Assembly: GCA_023417745.1 (NCBI GenBank)
Contig: JAEZEM010000352.1
Location: 1-7,897 of the forward strand
Reading direction: 5' to 3'
From: Pseudomonadota bacterium
GTDB taxonomy: Bacteria > Desulfobacterota > Desulfovibrionia > Desulfovibrionales > Desulfovibrionaceae
DNA: 7,897 bases
Shown: positions 6,372-7,897 of the stretch, piece by piece
How the letters are laid out: every line of letters begins with the position of its first letter
Numbering within the stretch: the first letter of the stretch is position 1
The notes under the pieces: model-generated
The model's input: only the letters and a program-made list of their open reading frames with translations
The model's database searches: none
Told to the model about the DNA's origin: nothing
Made by a program: the position numbers and the translations under genes

Positions 6372-6394
6372 AAGTCGTTTTGAGGACGAGTCAA
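6367..6394 (-). promoter_or_regulatory. Candidate sigma-70 type promoter for the rpoZ operon
   Basis: On the minus strand TTGACT (6394-6389, five of six bases of the -35 consensus) is followed after 16 nt by TACCAG (6372-6367, a weak -10 with T, A and A in consensus places). Transcription would start near 6360, giving a leader of about 50 nt before the rpoZ ATG. The -35 is good and the -10 poor, which often marks activator dependence or constitutive low output. A perfect palindrome abuts the -35 and another inverted repeat overlaps the -10. This is a prediction from sequence only. Confidence 0.4.
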
Positions 6395-6395
6395 G

Positions 6396-6415
6396 GGTTT
6401 GTCGCGAGACAAACC
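6396..6415. promoter_or_regulatory. Perfect 8+8 bp palindrome upstream of the rpoZ -35
   Basis: GGTTTGTC (6396-6403) and GACAAACC (6408-6415) are perfect complements around GCGA. The repeat begins one base upstream of the proposed rpoZ -35 (6389-6394), the usual place for a dimeric activator site. Read as RNA on the plus strand it would be a stem capped by a GCGA (GNRA-type) tetraloop. I cannot match it to a known regulator; the outer TTTGTC/GACAAA arms are not the standard Rex (TTGTGA) or CRP site. Confidence 0.5.
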
Positions 6416-6417
6416 GA

Positions 6418-6439
6418 GCCGCCGAGCTATTCGGTCGGC
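6418..6439. repeat. Second hairpin adjacent to the palindrome
   Basis: GCCGCCGA (6418-6425) pairs with TCGG and CGGC (6431-6439) with one bulged T, leaving the loop GCTAT. It sits 2 nt from the palindrome at 6396-6415 and is followed on the plus strand by an A/T-rich run containing five T (6441-6458). Hairpin plus T-rich tail resembles a rightward terminator, but no rightward gene precedes it. Confidence 0.4.
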
Positions 6440-6584
6440 GCAAAATTTGTTTTTATATCCAAGCCTGAGCCAGCCGTCAAGCTCAATTTCTCCCCTTCCC
6501 CAGCCGCCCAAGGACAGCATTTTTCTACGCGGTACGACGAATTTTGTCTCGGACTCTTGTCTTCTTTTCGATTGCTGTTACAGA

Positions 6585-6618
6585 AATGTAGTCTCTCCTC
6601 CAGGCTCACCCCTACATT
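6585..6618 (+). repeat. 7-bp inverted repeat in the chemoreceptor leader
   Basis: AATGTAG (6585-6591) and CTACATT (6612-6618) are perfect complements around a 20-nt spacer. It lies 34-67 nt before the chemoreceptor ATG, just downstream of the small CTGT-T-ACAG palindrome at 6575-6583. It could be a protein-binding site or a leader hairpin. The long loop and short arms make chance a real possibility. Confidence 0.35.
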
Positions 6619-6651
6619 CCTGGCGACTCCGCCGGCAAAAAGGAACAGCGC

Positions 6652-7897
6652 ATGGCCCTGAACAACCTGAAAATCAGCACACGACTGCTCCTTCTCACCG
6701 GAACGGCGTTGCTGGTCCTGGCCGGCTCTGGCGTCTTCGGTTTTGCCGTCATGACCCGGATCAACGCCGTGTCCATGGAGAATATCGCCGTCAGCGCCCT
6801 GGTCACGGCCTCGGTGGACGAAGCCCGCTCGGCCCAGGTGGCGTTCAAAAAGCAGGTCCAGGAATGGAAAAATCTCTTGCTGCGCGGCCATGACCCGGAA
6901 AAATACCAAAGCTATGTCAAGCTGTTTCAGCAGGAACACGCCGAGGTGGTCCGACTGCTGACGCAACTCAAGGCAACGATGACCAAGCTGCGTTTCCCGA
7001 CCCAGACCATCGACAGCGCCATCGCCGCCCATGTCGCCCTCACTCGGCAATATGAAGACGCGCTGAAGGCGATACCGCCTTCCGATCCTCGCTTCAGCGC
7101 CCTGGTCGACCAAAAAGTGCAGGGCATCGACCGCGAACCGACCAAGGTCATCGACGACATCGTAGAAGACATCACGGCCTCGGCCGCCAAAGTGAGCCAG
7201 ACCGCCGAAGCAAGCGCCCGGGAACTCTACGACCGCACCCTCCTGCTCGCCATCCTGGGCATGGTCGGGGCCGTGGCCGTCACGGGGCTTCTCTCCATGA
7301 CCATCATCCGTTCCATCACCGTTCCCCTTGGCCGCAGCGTGGCCTACGCCGAGGACATCGGCCAGGGTCGGCTCGACGCCCGGCTGGAGGTGGCCGGCCG
7401 GGATGAAATTGGGGTGTTGGCTGGAGCCATGCGCGCCATGGTGGCAAGCCTTCAGGAAAAAATGGCCTTCTCCGAGGCCAAGAGCCGGGAAGCGGCCGAG
7501 GAAGCGGCCAAGGCCCGCCAGGCCATGGAACAAGCCGCTGCCGAAGCCCGGCGGGCCGAGGAGAGCCGCGCCGCCCTGCTGGCCACGGCCCGCCAGCTCG
7601 AAGACGTGGCCGCCGTAGTCGCCTCGGCCAGCGAGACCCTGTCCGAACAGTCGGCCCAGGCCAGCCAGGGCGCGGCGACTCAGGCCGCGCGCATCGACGA
7701 GACCGCCACGGCCATGGAGGAAATGAACGCCACGGTGCTGGAGGTGGCCAAGAACGCCGGCCAAGCCTCGACCAGCGCCGATCTGGCCCGGGGCAAGGCC
7801 AAGGAAGGCGCGGTCGTCGTGGCCGAGGTCGTTTCCGGCATCGAGGCGGTGCGGACCCAAGCCCTGGCCCTTAAAAACGACGTGGACGGCCTGGGCC
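6652..7897 (+). CDS. Methyl-accepting chemotaxis protein, 3'-truncated
   Basis: The frame from ATG 6652 stays open to the right edge, giving 415 residues (MALNNLKISTRLLLLTGTAL onward). Order: TM1 ~11-35; a periplasmic region ~36-193, helical, containing KKQVQEWKNLLLRGHDPEKY at 66-85, consistent with a four-helix-bundle sensor; TM2 ~195-220; HAMP ~217-270 with Pro225 and the conserved DEIG at 251-254; an Ala/Glu/Arg-rich coiled coil ~275-310; then the start of the cytoplasmic signalling domain, where AARIDETATAMEEMNATVLE (345-364) looks like a methylation helix. The CheA/CheW-contacting hairpin tip would lie beyond the window. It passes a signal to CheA to steer flagellar movement; the ligand cannot be told. 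AAGGA at 6640-6644 is 7 nt before the ATG. It is transcribed divergently from rpoZ and is unlikely to be functionally tied to that operon. No rearrangement or frameshift is seen in the part present. Confidence 0.93.
   Translation, partial: MALNNLKISTRLLLLTGTALLVLAGSGVFGFAVMTRINAVSMENIAVSALVTASVDEARSAQVAFKKQVQEWKNLLLRGHDPEKYQSYVKLFQQEHAEVVRLLTQLKATMTKLRFPTQTIDSAIAAHVALTRQYEDALKAIPPSDPRFSALVDQKVQGIDREPTKVIDDIVEDITASAAKVSQTAEASARELYDRTLLLAILGMVGAVAVTGLLSMTIIRSITVPLGRSVAYAEDIGQGRLDARLEVAGRDEIGVLAGAMRAMVASLQEKMAFSEAKSREAAEEAAKARQAMEQAAAEARRAEESRAALLATARQLEDVAAVVASASETLSEQSAQASQGAATQAARIDETATAMEEMNATVLEVAKNAGQASTSADLARGKAKEGAVVVAEVVSGIEAVRTQALALKNDVDGLG

Larger units (their letters stand above)
6310..6651. 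other. Divergent control region between rpoZ and the chemoreceptor gene
   Basis: 342 nt without a gene. The left part (6310-6440) holds the rpoZ ribosome binding site, the candidate leftward promoter and three inverted repeats, described separately. The right part (about 6441-6650) is less GC-rich and pyrimidine-rich on the plus strand, and should contain the chemoreceptor promoter. I find no convincing sigma-70, sigma-54 or sigma-28 element there: TTGTCT occurs twice (6544-6549 and 6557-6562) without a good -10. CTGT-T-ACAG at 6575-6583 is a short palindrome, and 6585-6618 holds an inverted repeat. No tRNA or recognisable riboswitch is seen. Confidence 0.6.

Noticed and set aside
6544..6585. 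Sigma-70 or sigma-28 promoter for the chemoreceptor gene
   Set aside because: TTGTCT at 6544 and 6557 could be -35 elements, but no acceptable -10 follows at 16-18 nt, and neither TAAA/GCCGATAA nor TGGCAC/TTGC elements were found.
6427..7860. 477-codon minus-strand open frame opposite the chemoreceptor gene
   Set aside because: Its product is Gly/His/Leu-rich and shows no domain. The plus strand reads as a clear TM-HAMP-signalling chemoreceptor, so this is a shadow.
1..7897. CRISPR array, tRNA, insertion sequence, toxin-antitoxin or defence genes
   Set aside because: No spaced direct repeats, cloverleaf-like sequence, transposase motif or paired small toxin/antitoxin genes were seen on either strand.

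Overview
The window is high-GC DNA (strong G/C preference at third codon positions) whose gene content fits a sulfate-reducing deltaproteobacterium of the Desulfovibrio/Solidesulfovibrio type. The reasons are the two-subunit, fused LUD/iron-sulfur L-lactate dehydrogenase, the rpoZ-dnaJ gene pair, and a methyl-accepting chemotaxis protein with an Ala/Glu-rich linker after HAMP. The genus is an inference, since there is no rRNA or other marker in the window.

Layout. (1) Positions 3-2681, + strand: the 3' end of a lactate-utilisation operon, with a 5'-truncated LUD-domain subunit (LutC/LdhG type) followed immediately by a 719-residue LutB-LutA fusion (LdhH type). A perfect 11-bp-stem terminator follows at 2708-2740. 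(2) Positions 2822-3736, + strand: a monocistronic helical lipoprotein of unknown function that appears to contain two copies of one ~127-residue module. (3) Positions 3737-4027: a 291-nt gap with a 10-bp-stem inverted repeat and, at its right end, a very strong hairpin that terminates the leftward operon. (4) Positions 6309 down to 4028, - strand: a tight four-gene operon, rpoZ (RNA polymerase omega), dnaJ (chaperone), a small periplasmic TPR protein, and moaC (molybdenum cofactor synthesis), with gaps of 9, 1 and 7 nt. (5) Positions 6310-6651: a 342-nt divergent control region with a candidate rpoZ promoter, an 8+8 bp palindrome directly upstream of its -35, and further inverted repeats. (6) Positions 6652-7897, + strand: the N-terminal 415 residues of a methyl-accepting chemotaxis protein, cut by the window edge.

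Functional picture: lactate oxidation feeds electrons to the respiratory chain. The leftward operon is a housekeeping set joining transcription (omega), protein folding (DnaJ) and Moco synthesis, where Moco would serve formate dehydrogenases and similar enzymes in such an organism. The chemoreceptor senses a periplasmic or membrane signal.

I see no CRISPR array, insertion sequence, tRNA, rRNA, prophage gene or obvious defence system. Nothing in the window is clearly a new biological system. The best leads are the duplicated lipoprotein, the palindrome in the divergent region, the dnaJ start without a Shine-Dalgarno sequence, and the uncharacterised 3737-3968 gap.
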